Source of the DNA: Pseudorhodoferax aquiterrae
GTDB lineage: Bacteria; Pseudomonadota; Gammaproteobacteria; Burkholderiales; Burkholderiaceae_C
Assembly: GCF_014652235.1 (NCBI RefSeq)
Contig: NZ_BMYK01000001.1
Span: 1 to 64,000 of the forward strand
DNA: 64,000 nt
Reading direction: 5' to 3'
The stretch's first letter is position 1. Each line of letters starts with the position of its first letter. Shown here piece after piece: positions 40,627-49,368 of this stretch. The position numbers were made by a program, and so were the translations under genes. The notes under the pieces were generated by a model that saw only the letters and a list, made by a program, of their open reading frames with translations, ran no database searches and had not been told where the DNA came from.

Positions 40627-41814
40627 TCAGTAGATTTCAAACAAACCGGCGGCGCCCATGCCGCCGGCGATGCACATCGACACAACGGCGTACTTGGCCT
40701 TGCGGCGGCGGCCTTCCAGCAGGATGTGGCCGGCCAGGCGCGCGCCCGTCATGCCGAAGGGGTGGCCGATGGAGATCGCGCCGCCGTTCACGTTGAGCTT
40801 CGCGTGGTCGATGCCCAGCTGCTGCTGGCAGTACAGGGCCTGCGAGGCGAAGGCCTCGTTGAGTTCCCACAGGTCGATGTCGTCCACCGTGAGGCCGTGA
40901 CGCTTCAAGAGCTTGGGGATGGCGTAGACCGGGCCGATGCCCATTTCATCGGGCTCGCAGCCGGCCACCGCGAAGCCGCGGAAGGCGCCCAGGGGCTTCA
41001 GACCCAGGCGCTCGGCTTCCCTGGCCTCGACCACCACGCAGGCCGATGCGCCGTCGGAAAGCTGCGAGGCATTGCCGGCCGTGATGAACTGGTCGGGCGC
41101 GCGCACGGGCTGCAGCTTGGCCAGGGCTTCGTAGGTGGTGCCGGGGCGGTTGCAGTTGTCCATGGTGGCCGTCACCTCGCGGTGCGTGACGGCCTTGGTC
41201 TCCTTGTCGGTGACGGCCATGGTGGTCGTGCATGGCACGATCTCGTCGTTGTAGATGCCGGCCTTCTGTGCCACCTCGGTGCGGCGCTGGCTCTCGGCCG
41301 AAAAGCGGTCCTGCGCTTCGCGGCTGATCTTGTAGCGCGCGGCCACGATGTCGGCCGTCTCGATCATGGCCATGTACAGGGCCGGCTTGTGCTCCACGAG
41401 CCAGGGGTCCATGCCCGAATCGCCGCTGTCGGTGGCGCTGCGCGTGCGGATCTGCGAGATGCTTTCCACGCCGCCTGCCACGATGGCCGGGGCGCCGGCG
41501 ACGATGGCGCCGGCCGCGCTGGCGATCGCCTGCAGGCCCGAGGCGCAGAAGCGGCTCACGGTCTGGCCCGCGACTTCGAGCGGCAGGCCGGCGCGCAGTG
41601 CGACCTGGCGGCCGATGTTGCGGCCCGTCGTGCCCTCGGGGTAGCCCGTGCCCATGATCACGTCCTCGATCAGGGCCGGGTCCAGGCCCGAGCGCTCGAC
41701 CGCGGCCTTGACGGCGAAGGCGGCCAGCGTGGGGCCGGGCGTGATGTTGAATTCGCCGCGGTGCGACTTGGTCAGCGGGGTGCGGGCGGTAGAAACGATG
41801 ACGGCTTCGCGCAT
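40627..41814 (-). CDS. Acetyl-CoA acyltransferase (thiolase), PimB-like
   Basis: 395 residues with the full thiolase catalytic set: nucleophile C90 (SRFCASGLQ), H351 (GHPFGMTGAR) and C381 (CIAGGMG). It cleaves 3-oxoacyl-CoA with CoA, the last step of each beta-oxidation round. It lies between the multifunctional enzyme (29 bp upstream) and the large dehydrogenase subunit. Stand-alone thiolases often give acetoacetyl-CoA activity too, so chain length is uncertain. Confidence 0.95.
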   Translation of the reverse strand: MREAVIVSTARTPLTKSHRGEFNITPGPTLAAFAVKAAVERSGLDPALIEDVIMGTGYPEGTTGRNIGRQVALRAGLPLEVAGQTVSRFCASGLQAIASAAGAIVAGAPAIVAGGVESISQIRTRSATDSGDSGMDPWLVEHKPALYMAMIETADIVAARYKISREAQDRFSAESQRRTEVAQKAGIYNDEIVPCTTTMAVTDKETKAVTHREVTATMDNCNRPGTTYEALAKLQPVRAPDQFITAGNASQLSDGASACVVVEAREAERLGLKPLGAFRGFAVAGCEPDEMGIGPVYAIPKLLKRHGLTVDDIDLWELNEAFASQALYCQQQLGIDHAKLNVNGGAISIGHPFGMTGARLAGHILLEGRRRKAKYAVVSMCIAGGMGAAGLFEIY

Positions 41815-41843
41815 GGGGGATGTCTCCGGTGGTGGTGTGGAAA

Positions 41844-43961
41844 TCAGGACTTGTTGAGGCTCGCGAAATTGCGGCCTTCGGCGACCAGCTGCACCAGCAG
41901 CGGTGCCGGCTGCCAGAACAGCGGGTCTTCCTTGGCGAAGGTCTGGATGTCGTCCAGGATCTTCGGCAGGCCGACCTGGTCGGCGTAGGCCATGGGGCCG
42001 CCGCGGAAACGCGGGAAGCCGTAGCCGTACAGGAAGGTCACGTCGACGTCGAGCGGACGCAGGGCGATGCCCTCGGCCACGACCTTGGCGCCCTCGTTGA
42101 CCATGGCCGCCATGTAGCGGCGCATGATTTCCTCTTCGGTGAACTGGCGCGGCGTGATGCCGGCGCGCTGGCGTTCGGCATCGACGATGGCCAGCACCTC
42201 GGGGTCTTCCACGCCCGTGCGCGCGCCCTGCGGGTACTGGTACCAGCCGCGGCCGGTCTTCTGGCCGAACCAGCCGCGTTCGCAGATGCGGTCGGCCACC
42301 TGCACGTAGCGGGCCTTGGGGTCGCGCGTGGCCGCCTTGCGCTTGCGCGTGGCCCAGCCGATGTCGCCGCCGGCCAGGTCCGACACCTGGAACGGGCCCA
42401 TGGGGTAGCCGAAGTTGCGCACGGCCGCGTCGATGGCGTAGGGCGAGGCGCCGTCTTCCATGAGGTGGTCGGCGGCCTGGCGGTACACGGCGAGGATGCG
42501 GTTGCCGATGAAGCCGTCGCAGACGCCCGCGCGCACGGGCACCTTCCTGAGCTTCTTGGCCAGCGCGAAGGCCGTGGCCACCACGTCGGCGCTGACCTTG
42601 GCGGGCACCACGATCTCGAGCAGCTTCATGATGTTGGCCGGCGAGAAGAAGTGCAGGCCGATCACGTCCTGCGGCCGGGAGATGCTGGCCGCGATGGCGT
42701 CGATGTCCAGGTAGGAGGTGTTGGTGGCCAGCACGGCGCCGGGTTTGCAGACGCGGTCGAGTTCCTGGAACACAGCCTTCTTGACCTCGATGTCCTCGAA
42801 CACGGCCTCGATGACCATGTCGACCTCGGCGAAGGCGGCGTAGTCGGTGGAACCGCTGAAACGGGCCATCACCTTGGCCTTGGCCTCTGGCGTCATGCGG
42901 CCCTTGGCGACGAGGCCGTCGTAGACCTTCTCCACGTTGGCCTGGCCGCGCGCGATGGAGGCTGCGTCGCGCTCCACCATCACGACGGGCAGGCCGGCAT
43001 CCAGCGCGGAGACGGCGATGCCGGCACCCATGGTGCCGCCGCCCACCACACCGATGCGGGCGAGAGCGCGCGGCTCGGCGGCCGCGGCCTCGGGAACCTT
43101 GACCACGTCGCGCTCGGCGAAGAAGGCGTGGATCAGGCCGGCGCGCTGCGGACTGGCCAAGCATTGCATGAACAGCTCGCGCTCGTACTTGAGCGCTTCG
43201 TCGAAGGGCTTGTCGAGTGCCGCTTCGACGGCGTCGACGATGCGGTGCGGTGAGAACAGGTTCTTCGCCTTCTTGCCCTGCTCGGCGCGCGCGGCGGCGA
43301 TGGCGGCGCGGCTGGCCTCCACGTCGGCGAGGCCCGCGGCATCGCGCGAGCGGCGCGGGCCGGCGTGCGCGGCCAGCAGTTCCTGGGCGTAGGCCAGGCC
43401 CTCGGCCAACGTGTCGTCGCTGCGTGCCAGACGGTCGATCAGGCCCAGCTTCAAGGCATCGGCCGCGCCCACGTGGCGGCCCGTCAGCATGATGTCGAGC
43501 GCCGCGGCAGCGCCCACCAGACGCGGCGCGCGCTGCGTGCCGCCGGCACCGGGCAAGAGGCCCAGCAGCACCTCGGGCAAGCCCAGCTTGGCATTGGCCA
43601 CCGCGATGCGGTAGTGCGCGGCGATGGCCACTTCCAGCCCGCCGCCCAGCGCGGCGCCGTGGATGGCGGCGACCACGGGTTTCCTGCTGGCCTCGATGCG
43701 CTTGCAGACGTCCGTCAGCAGCGGCGGCTGCGGCGGCAGGCCGAACTCGCGGATGTCGGCCCCGGCGATGAAGCTCTTGCCGGCGCCGACGATGAGCACG
43801 GCGGCCACGGCGGCGTCGGTCTCGGCACGCTCCATGGCGTCCTGCAGGCCGCGCCGCACGGCGGCGCCCAGCGCGTTCACGGGCGGGTTGTCCACGGTGA
43901 CCAGCAGCACCTTGCCGTGCAATTGGGTGCGCACCACTTGTTCGTCCGGCGTGTTTGCCAT
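41844..43961 (-). CDS. Bifunctional enoyl-CoA hydratase / 3-hydroxyacyl-CoA dehydrogenase (PimF/FadJ-like)
   Basis: 705 residues. The N-terminal crotonase domain (~1-190) has both hydratase glutamates: E110 (ALGGGLE) and E130 (LGLPEVLLG). The NAD-binding 3-hydroxyacyl-CoA dehydrogenase domain follows (~300-475, GGGTMG at 307-312, catalytic H437 in GLHFFSP), then the C-terminal dehydrogenase domain (~478-690). It catalyses hydration and oxidation of enoyl-CoA. It is first gene of the beta-oxidation operon and divergent from the LysR gene across 99 bp. The ATG at 43961 gives the standard N-terminus. Confidence 0.94.
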   Translation of the reverse strand: MANTPDEQVVRTQLHGKVLLVTVDNPPVNALGAAVRRGLQDAMERAETDAAVAAVLIVGAGKSFIAGADIREFGLPPQPPLLTDVCKRIEASRKPVVAAIHGAALGGGLEVAIAAHYRIAVANAKLGLPEVLLGLLPGAGGTQRAPRLVGAAAALDIMLTGRHVGAADALKLGLIDRLARSDDTLAEGLAYAQELLAAHAGPRRSRDAAGLADVEASRAAIAAARAEQGKKAKNLFSPHRIVDAVEAALDKPFDEALKYERELFMQCLASPQRAGLIHAFFAERDVVKVPEAAAAEPRALARIGVVGGGTMGAGIAVSALDAGLPVVMVERDAASIARGQANVEKVYDGLVAKGRMTPEAKAKVMARFSGSTDYAAFAEVDMVIEAVFEDIEVKKAVFQELDRVCKPGAVLATNTSYLDIDAIAASISRPQDVIGLHFFSPANIMKLLEIVVPAKVSADVVATAFALAKKLRKVPVRAGVCDGFIGNRILAVYRQAADHLMEDGASPYAIDAAVRNFGYPMGPFQVSDLAGGDIGWATRKRKAATRDPKARYVQVADRICERGWFGQKTGRGWYQYPQGARTGVEDPEVLAIVDAERQRAGITPRQFTEEEIMRRYMAAMVNEGAKVVAEGIALRPLDVDVTFLYGYGFPRFRGGPMAYADQVGLPKILDDIQTFAKEDPLFWQPAPLLVQLVAEGRNFASLNKS

Positions 43962-44012
43962 GGCGTTGTCTCTTCGGGTTGGGGAGCGGGCATTGTTGGT
44001 TTGCAGTACCGG

Positions 44013-44036
44013 TTTGACAATGGCATAGACTTCAAA
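44013..44036. promoter_or_regulatory. LysR-type inverted repeat in the beta-oxidation divergent gap
   Basis: TTTGA (44013-44017) and TCAAA (44032-44036) form an interrupted inverted repeat 25 bp before the LysR start. An A/T-richer stretch and a TTGACA at 44014-44019 overlap it. This layout is typical for LysR binding over its own promoter; the assignment is inference. Confidence 0.45.
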
Positions 44037-44060
44037 CACACCGTCAAGCCAATTGAGACA

Positions 44061-44960
44061 ATGAGCCTGGATGTCCAGTCCCTGACCCTGCTGGTCCAGA
44101 TCCTGGACGCCGGCAACCTGGCCGAGGCCGCGCGCCGCATGAAGATGAGCCGGGCCAACGTGAGCTACCACCTGAACCAGGTCGAGCGCGCCATCGGCCA
44201 GCAGCTGATCCGCCGCACCACGCGCCGGCTGGAGGCGACCGAGATCGGCCTGAAGCTCTACGAACACGGCCGCGTGATCCAGAACGAGCTGCTGGCCGCG
44301 CGCGAGGCCGTGGCCACGCTGGGGCAAGAGTTGAGCGGCCGCGTGCGCCTGTCGGTGCCCAGCGGCTACGGCCAGCTGGCCATGTCGCCCTGGCTGCTGG
44401 AGTTCAAGCGCCTGCACCCCGCCATCGTGCTGGACGTGCTGTTCGAGAACCGCGTGGAAGACCTCATGCGCGACGAGGTGGACGTGGCCGTGCGCGTGCT
44501 GTCCGAGCCGCCGCAGAACCTCGTGGCGCGCGACCTGGGGCCGGTGCGCTTCGTGGCCTGCGCCTCACGCGACTACGCCGAGCGGGCCGGCCTGCCGCAG
44601 CGGCTGGAGGACCTGCAGCACACGCCGCTGCTGACCGCCGCCGTGATCGGCAAGCAGCTGCGCCTGGCCGCCTACCAGAACGAGGAGCGGCACGAGGTGC
44701 TGATCGAGCCCACGCTGATCTCGGAGAACTTCATGTTCCTGCGCGACGCCGTGCTGGCCGGCCTGGGCGTTGGCCTGGTGCCCGACTACACGGTGCGCGA
44801 CCTGCTGGAGGATGGGCGCGTGGTGACGGCGCTGGATGCCTGGCGGCTGTCGATCTTCGGCACGCGCATGCACCTCTTGTACATGCCGAACCGCCACCAC
44901 ACGCGGGCGATGGCGACGTTCATCGAGTACGTGCTGCAGCGCGCGCGGGAGGGGGGATGA
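44061..44960 (+). CDS. LysR-family transcriptional regulator
   Basis: 299 residues. The helix-turn-helix (residues ~3-62: LVQILDAGNLAEAARRM, SRANVSYHLNQVE) is followed by a LysR effector domain (~90-295). It is divergent from the dicarboxyl-CoA beta-oxidation operon, the probable target. The ATG at 44061 is preceded by TTGAGACA, a weak ribosome-binding site. Its stop lies 152 bp before the hsdM remnant. Confidence 0.93.
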   Translation: MSLDVQSLTLLVQILDAGNLAEAARRMKMSRANVSYHLNQVERAIGQQLIRRTTRRLEATEIGLKLYEHGRVIQNELLAAREAVATLGQELSGRVRLSVPSGYGQLAMSPWLLEFKRLHPAIVLDVLFENRVEDLMRDEVDVAVRVLSEPPQNLVARDLGPVRFVACASRDYAERAGLPQRLEDLQHTPLLTAAVIGKQLRLAAYQNEERHEVLIEPTLISENFMFLRDAVLAGLGVGLVPDYTVRDLLEDGRVVTALDAWRLSIFGTRMHLLYMPNRHHTRAMATFIEYVLQRAREGG

Positions 44961-45112
44961 ATGGAGTGGTGCGGACCCAGTTTGCGGCGGCGCAGACCCG
45001 AGGGCCCAACCCCGCCGAATGCGCCGATACTTCGGCGCCGGAACGACCGAGCCGCCCTGAAGCCGCTCGGTCCGACAGCACCAGAACGCACAGCAAAGCA
45101 CAGCACCGCTGC

Positions 45113-45433
45113 ATGGCCATCAAGAAGTCCGACCTCTACGCTTCCCTCTGGGCCGGCGGCGACCAACTGCGCGGCGGCATGGATGCCAGCCAGTACAAGG
45201 GCTGCGTCCTGTTCATGCTGTTCATCAAGTACATCAGCGACAAGTACGCCGGCAGCGACGACTTCTCGCCGCCGGTGGTCATCCCCTCGGGTGCCAGCTT
45301 CAAGCACATGGTGGCGCTGAAGGGCATCACCGAAACCTTTCGCGCGCTGGACTCCGAGCGGTGCGAGATCGTCGCGACGCTGTACGCCGCGTGGAGCGAT
45401 TTGCTGCGCGACAAGGGGGCGGTTCAGCCATGA
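45113..45433 (+). pseudogene. hsdM: hsdM 5' remnant fused in frame to a short unrelated tail
   Basis: 106 residues from the ATG at 45113. Residues 1-71 (MAIKKSDLYASLWAGGDQLR... to VALKG) match the N-terminal helical domain of type I restriction-modification subunit HsdM, normally ~500 residues or more. After VALKG the match stops and a 35-residue tail (ITETFRALDSERCE, VATLYAAWSDLLRD...) follows that is not HsdM. The methyltransferase motifs are absent, so no methylation is possible. The stop overlaps the fic start (ATGA). An internal deletion that joined the start of hsdM to the end of the gene preceding fic is the simplest explanation. Confidence 0.75.
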
Positions 45434-46074
45434 CCGAGCGCTACCAAGTCTCCGGAGCAGAGGGAGAGTTCGAACCGGGCTCCAACGAGCAGGTGCTGCG
45501 CAACCTCGTGGGCATCACGTCGCCCGACGACATGGATGCATTGGAGCTGCGGCTCCTGGGGGATCTGTACGACGAGGTGCTGTTCCAGGACTTCCCGGAC
45601 CGAACGCTGTGCGTGGCGGATCTCCAGCATTGGCACCGCCTGTGGCTGGGCAATGTGTACGCCTGGGCCGGTCAGGAGCGTTCCGTGAACCTGGGCAAAG
45701 GGGGCTTCCAGTTCGCCACGGCCGGACTCCTGCCAGGGTTGCTCCGTGACTTCGAGCGGACGTGCCTGGTGAAATGGACACCCTGCGGCGCCATCGCCCC
45801 CGACGAGGTGGTCAATGCCATCGCCGTCACCCACGTGGAGCTGATCCTGATCCACCCTTTCCGCGAGGGGAATGGGCGCTTGTCACGCCTGCTGGCAGAC
45901 GTGATGGCCGTGCAGGCCGGCCATGAGCCCTTGGACTACAGCACATGGGAGCAGAACAAGCCGGCGTACATCGGTGCGATCCACGCCGGGCTTGCAGGCG
46001 ACTACGGGCCGATGGCGCAATTCGTGGCAGAAGCCATGGCTGCCGGCGATGCCGACCTCAGCGGGCCAGCTTGA
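45430..46074 (+). CDS. fic: Fic-family protein (probable AMP-transferase)
   Basis: 214 residues. The complete Fic motif HPFREGNGR is at 142-150, and the upstream beta-hairpin region (SVNLGKGGFQFATA, ~85-98) positions target side chains. The family transfers AMP or other phosphate-containing groups to hydroxyl side chains of proteins. No internal [S/T]xxxE[G/N] inhibitory motif is evident, which would make it dependent on a separate antitoxin. The coupled upstream hybrid ORF carries an SERCE sequence, a partial match lacking the G/N. Type I restriction loci often contain such fic genes, consistent with the hsdM scrap. Confidence 0.93.
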   Translation: MTERYQVSGAEGEFEPGSNEQVLRNLVGITSPDDMDALELRLLGDLYDEVLFQDFPDRTLCVADLQHWHRLWLGNVYAWAGQERSVNLGKGGFQFATAGLLPGLLRDFERTCLVKWTPCGAIAPDEVVNAIAVTHVELILIHPFREGNGRLSRLLADVMAVQAGHEPLDYSTWEQNKPAYIGAIHAGLAGDYGPMAQFVAEAMAAGDADLSGPA

Positions 46075-46222
46075 TGTGGGCGAACCGCGCAGGGGGGTGC
46101 TTGAGCTGCTGTTCCAGCTGGGCCACGCTGGTGCGCGTTTCCACTGCGGTGGAGCTGGCCACGGAACGCAGCACCGCTTTGCGGCTGGGCTTCTTGCGTT
46201 GCGGTTCTGCGGTCTTGAGCAT
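46058..46222 (-). CDS. Possible small basic protein
   Basis: 54 codons from the ATG at 46222, Lys/Arg-rich N-terminal half (MLKTAEPQRKKPSRK) and a predicted helix (VAQLEQQL). It overlaps the fic 3' end by 17 bp, convergently. There is only a weak GAGAC ribosome-binding site. It could be chance or a leftover of the restriction locus. Confidence 0.3.
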   Translation of the reverse strand: MLKTAEPQRKKPSRKAVLRSVASSTAVETRTSVAQLEQQLKHPPARFAHIKLAR

Positions 46223-46249
46223 GTGGTGGTCTCGCGGTCTGAGAAGGGA

Positions 46250-46378
46250 GTGATTATCGAACCTCCATGGAAGAAGCCGAAAGAACTTGTCGAGCACGTG
46301 GTGGTGCACGCCCTGCACCTGCTGGAGCCGCCCCACAAAGAGCGCTTTGTTGCGCTCCTGAACCGGCACTGGCCGTAG
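46250..46378 (+). CDS. Possible 42-residue protein
   Basis: A GTG at 46250 opens a short frame whose sequence (EPPWKKPKELVEHVVVHALH, then LLNRHWP) has a protein-like amphipathic helix. The purine-rich AGAAGGGA sits too close to the GTG for ideal initiation. I do not recognise the family. Together with the minus-strand ORF beside it, it occupies the 415-bp gap between fic and the TonB receptor gene. Confidence 0.25.
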   Translation: MIIEPPWKKPKELVEHVVVHALHLLEPPHKERFVALLNRHWP

Positions 46379-46489
46379 TGGCAAGAATCGCGAAAGGAAC
46401 TGAACGCGCACCCACTGGCGACCGAGACTTGGTCGGAGTAGGCCGCCCGTTCGACAGGCCGGCACACGGGCGGGGGGTGTTCCTCGGCA

Positions 46490-48592
46490 TCAGAACGACA
46501 CGGTGGCCGACAGCTTTGCCGTGCGCGGTGCGCCCGCCATCACGAAGCCGTCGCCGAACAGGCCGATCCAGTAGTTCTTGTCGGTCACGTTCTCCACGCT
46601 GGCGTTGAAGCGCACGGGGGTGTTGCCGAACTTCGTGGCGTAGCTGGCGTTGAGGTCCAGCCGGTTCCACGAAGGCACTTTGAGACGGTTGCCCGAATCG
46701 GCCCATTGCGCGCCGGTGTAGATGAAGCGGCCGCCGACCTTGAGGCCGGGCAGCGGCGTCTGCCAGTCCGCGCCGATGCGGGCGCGCCATTCGGGTACGC
46801 CGTAGGTGTCCAGGCCGGTGTGGCGCTGCTCGGATTTGATGTAGGTGATGCCGCCCAGCAGCGAGACGGTCTGCAGCACCTGGCCGTACATGCTCCATTC
46901 CAGGCCGCGCAGGCGCTGTTCGCCGCCTTCCACCAGGGCGGCGGGGGCGGTGCCGGTGAAGGACGGGCGCTTGATCTGGAAGGCGCTGACGGTGTGGGTC
47001 ATCGCGCCGGCTTGCAGCTTGGCGCCCAGTTCCATTTGTTTGGTCTGCTTGGGCGGCAGGGCCTCGCCCGCGTTGGCGTAGCCCACGCCCACGATCTGGC
47101 CCGGCTCCAGGCCTTCGGTGTAGTTGCCGAACAGCGAGACGGCCTCACCCCAGGGCCGCAGCACGGCCGCGACCATGGGCGAGAAACGGCTCTCGTCGTA
47201 GCCGGAAAGCGGCATCTTCACGGTCTGGTGGCGCCCGCCCACGGTCAGCAGGACCTTCTCGCCGACAAAGCCCATGGTGTCGGCGATGGCGAGCGAGCGG
47301 AAGTCGTTCTCGACCGTGTAGCCGCGCCAGGTCGGCACAGCCGGGAAGACCGGTGTCACCGGGTCGTACAGGTTGGTCGTGTAGCAGTAGTTGCAGGCCG
47401 TGTTGACCGAGCCCTCCTTGTGCTTGAGCACGTTGGCCGACAGCTGCAGCCGGTGCTGCACGCCGCCCGTGGCGAACTTGCCGATCACGCCGGTCTCGGC
47501 CGTGCGGCGCTCGGACTCGGTGTGCACGTTGTAGATGGCGCCGCGCGTGCTGCCGTCCGCGCCCGTCACGTAGGCGCGCGTGCCGAACAGCAGGCCCGTG
47601 CCCTTGGCCTCGGAGCCGCCCAGCGCGAGATAGCCCTGCCAGTCGGCATTGAAGTCGACCTCGGCGCGGGCCAGGACGCCGCTGTTGTCGTAGCGGCCAT
47701 GCGTGCCGCGGAACATGTTGGTGTCGCCATCGGGCGCAGGCAGCAGATAGCCCACGCCGGGGATGGCCGAGGTGCCCAGGAAGTTGAACATTCCCGGGCT
47801 GCCGTTCTCGATCTTGTTCTGGCTGTCGTACAGGTCCAGGGAGAAGCGCGCGCGGTCGCCCTGGTAGTCCAGCGCCAGCGCGCCGACGCGGCGGGTCTGG
47901 CTTTCGTCTTTGGCACCCATCTCGCCATCGCCATAGACGCCGTTGAAGCGCAGGCCCAGGCGTTTGTCTTCGCCGAAGCGCTTGCCCACGTCGGCATGGG
48001 CCTGGAAGTAGGAGTGGGTGCCGTAGGTCAGCGTGAGGTCGGCGATGGGCTGGGCGAGTGCGCGCTTGGTGACCATGTTCACGGTGCCGGCCACGCTGGA
48101 GCCCGGCGGCATGCCCGAGAGCAGCACGTTGGGGCCGCGCAGCACCTCGATGCGCTCGAACATCTCGATCGGCACGGCGTTGGCCGGTGCGATGCCGTAC
48201 AGGCCGTTGGTGGCGATGTCCATGGCGCCCATGTCCAGGCCACGCAGGTTGAAGTTCTGCAGCAGGTGGTTCTTGTTGGTCGTGAAGACCACGGCCGGGT
48301 CGTTCTCCAGCACGTCCTGCAGCGTCAGCGCCGACCAGTCCTCGGCCAGCTCGCGCGTGTAGGCGTTGACGTGCACGGGCGCCTCCATGATGGCCGTGGC
48401 GCCCAGGATGCCCAGGCGCGCGCCCGAGGCGGCCTTGTTGCCCGCGGCGCGGGTGGGCAGGTCTTCGCGCTCGTACTTGCTGCGCACGTTGACCTGGTCC
48501 AGCGTGCCGGCGGTCTGGGCGGTGGCGCAGGCGCTGAAGGCGAGCAGGGCGAGGGCGATCGGAGTAGGTCGGAGGAGGCGGCGTGCATGCAT
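46490..48592 (-). CDS. TonB-dependent siderophore receptor
   Basis: 700 residues. A signal peptide (residues 1-~25, ACATAQ) precedes a TonB-box/linker region, a plug domain (~65-180: EAPVHVNAYTREL, FNLRGLD, IEVLRGPNVLLSG) and a 22-strand barrel ending in the C-terminal Phe (KLSATVSF). It imports ferric siderophores through the outer membrane using TonB energy. A palindromic Fur box lies 28 bp upstream of the start, so iron repression is expected. No siderophore biosynthesis genes are nearby, suggesting use of exogenous siderophores. Confidence 0.94.
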   Translation of the reverse strand: MHARRLLRPTPIALALLAFSACATAQTAGTLDQVNVRSKYEREDLPTRAAGNKAASGARLGILGATAIMEAPVHVNAYTRELAEDWSALTLQDVLENDPAVVFTTNKNHLLQNFNLRGLDMGAMDIATNGLYGIAPANAVPIEMFERIEVLRGPNVLLSGMPPGSSVAGTVNMVTKRALAQPIADLTLTYGTHSYFQAHADVGKRFGEDKRLGLRFNGVYGDGEMGAKDESQTRRVGALALDYQGDRARFSLDLYDSQNKIENGSPGMFNFLGTSAIPGVGYLLPAPDGDTNMFRGTHGRYDNSGVLARAEVDFNADWQGYLALGGSEAKGTGLLFGTRAYVTGADGSTRGAIYNVHTESERRTAETGVIGKFATGGVQHRLQLSANVLKHKEGSVNTACNYCYTTNLYDPVTPVFPAVPTWRGYTVENDFRSLAIADTMGFVGEKVLLTVGGRHQTVKMPLSGYDESRFSPMVAAVLRPWGEAVSLFGNYTEGLEPGQIVGVGYANAGEALPPKQTKQMELGAKLQAGAMTHTVSAFQIKRPSFTGTAPAALVEGGEQRLRGLEWSMYGQVLQTVSLLGGITYIKSEQRHTGLDTYGVPEWRARIGADWQTPLPGLKVGGRFIYTGAQWADSGNRLKVPSWNRLDLNASYATKFGNTPVRFNASVENVTDKNYWIGLFGDGFVMAGAPRTAKLSATVSF

Positions 48593-48619
48593 CGGTCAGG
48601 GCCCTTCGGCAGGTGCTTT

Positions 48620-48642
48620 CAAATGAAAAGAATTCTCATTTG
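48620..48642. promoter_or_regulatory. Fur box
   Basis: CAAATGA (48620-48626) and TCATTTG (48636-48642) are perfect inverted arms around AAAGAATTC, an AT-rich 23-bp palindrome of Fur-box type. It lies between the TonB receptor (start 48592) and the HIT gene (start 48708), so Fe(II)-Fur could control either side; the receptor is the obvious target. Confidence 0.8.
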
Positions 48643-48707
48643 AATGTTAGCAAACCGAGGGTGGCGGGCGGGCGCCGCTACCATGGGCCGCACAAGGAGA
48701 CCCGCGC

Positions 48708-49154
48708 ATGCCCATGTTCGTCGACCACTCGCCGCCCGGCCAGTGCATCTTCTGCCGCCTCGTGGCCGGCGAGATCCCGTCCGCCAAGGTCTGCGAGGAC
48801 GAACTGACCGTCGCCTTCATGGACATCGGCCAGGTCAACCCCGGCCACGTGCTGGTGGCGACCAAGCGCCATGCGGTCACGCTGCTGGACATCACGCCCG
48901 AAGAGGCGGCCGCCGTGCTGCAGACGGCGCAGCGCGTGGCGCGTGCGGTGCAGGCCGCGTTCGATCCGCCCGGCATGACGCTGTTCCAGGCCAACGGCCC
49001 GGTCGGCGGGCAGACGGTGTTCCATTTCCACCTGCACGTGCTGCCGCGCCACGAAGACGATGGCATGGCGCTGGCCTGGCCGCGCAAGGAGCCGGGGCCG
49101 GCCGTGCTGCAGGCGTACGCCGCCCGGCTGCGCGCGGCGCTGCAGGACGGCTGA
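48708..49154 (+). CDS. HIT-family nucleotide hydrolase
   Basis: 148 residues. The histidine triad HFHLH is at 106-110 (followed by VLPR), and a zinc-like CIFC pair (C13, C16) marks the N-terminus, as in HinT/Fhit-like bacterial HIT proteins. It hydrolyses nucleotide phosphoramidates or dinucleoside polyphosphates. AAGGAGA ends 8 bp before the ATG at 48708. It is a single-gene unit followed by the IF-1 leader. Confidence 0.95.
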   Translation: MPMFVDHSPPGQCIFCRLVAGEIPSAKVCEDELTVAFMDIGQVNPGHVLVATKRHAVTLLDITPEEAAAVLQTAQRVARAVQAAFDPPGMTLFQANGPVGGQTVFHFHLHVLPRHEDDGMALAWPRKEPGPAVLQAYAARLRAALQDG

Positions 49155-49241
49155 GGCCGCAGCGCCACGGCCGAGTGCTGCCTGCGTTCCGGAGCATGCC
49201 CGCCAGGTCCCGATCCGTTAGACTTTCGCCCGCATTTGCAG

Positions 49242-49259
49242 GCCCGTGTGTACACGGGC
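49242..49259 (+). promoter_or_regulatory. Hairpin in the infA leader
   Basis: GCCCGTGTGTACACGGGC folds into a 7-bp stem with a TGTA loop, ~110 bp upstream of the infA start. There is no T-run. It lies within a 214-bp non-coding stretch and could be a leader structure or a terminator of the HIT transcript. Confidence 0.4.
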
Positions 49260-49368
49260 GCCTTGCCGCGCGAGCGGTTTGGGTTGCACGAGACTTTCCG
49301 ATGGACGGGGTTGGCCTTCCGGGCTTGGCACGGTGGGCCGAAAGGCAAAAACAGACCGAAAGCTGACG

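Noticed and set aside
45113-45433. Functional type I restriction-modification system
   Set aside because: Only the first ~71 residues of HsdM remain; there is no HsdS, HsdR or methyltransferase motif in the window.
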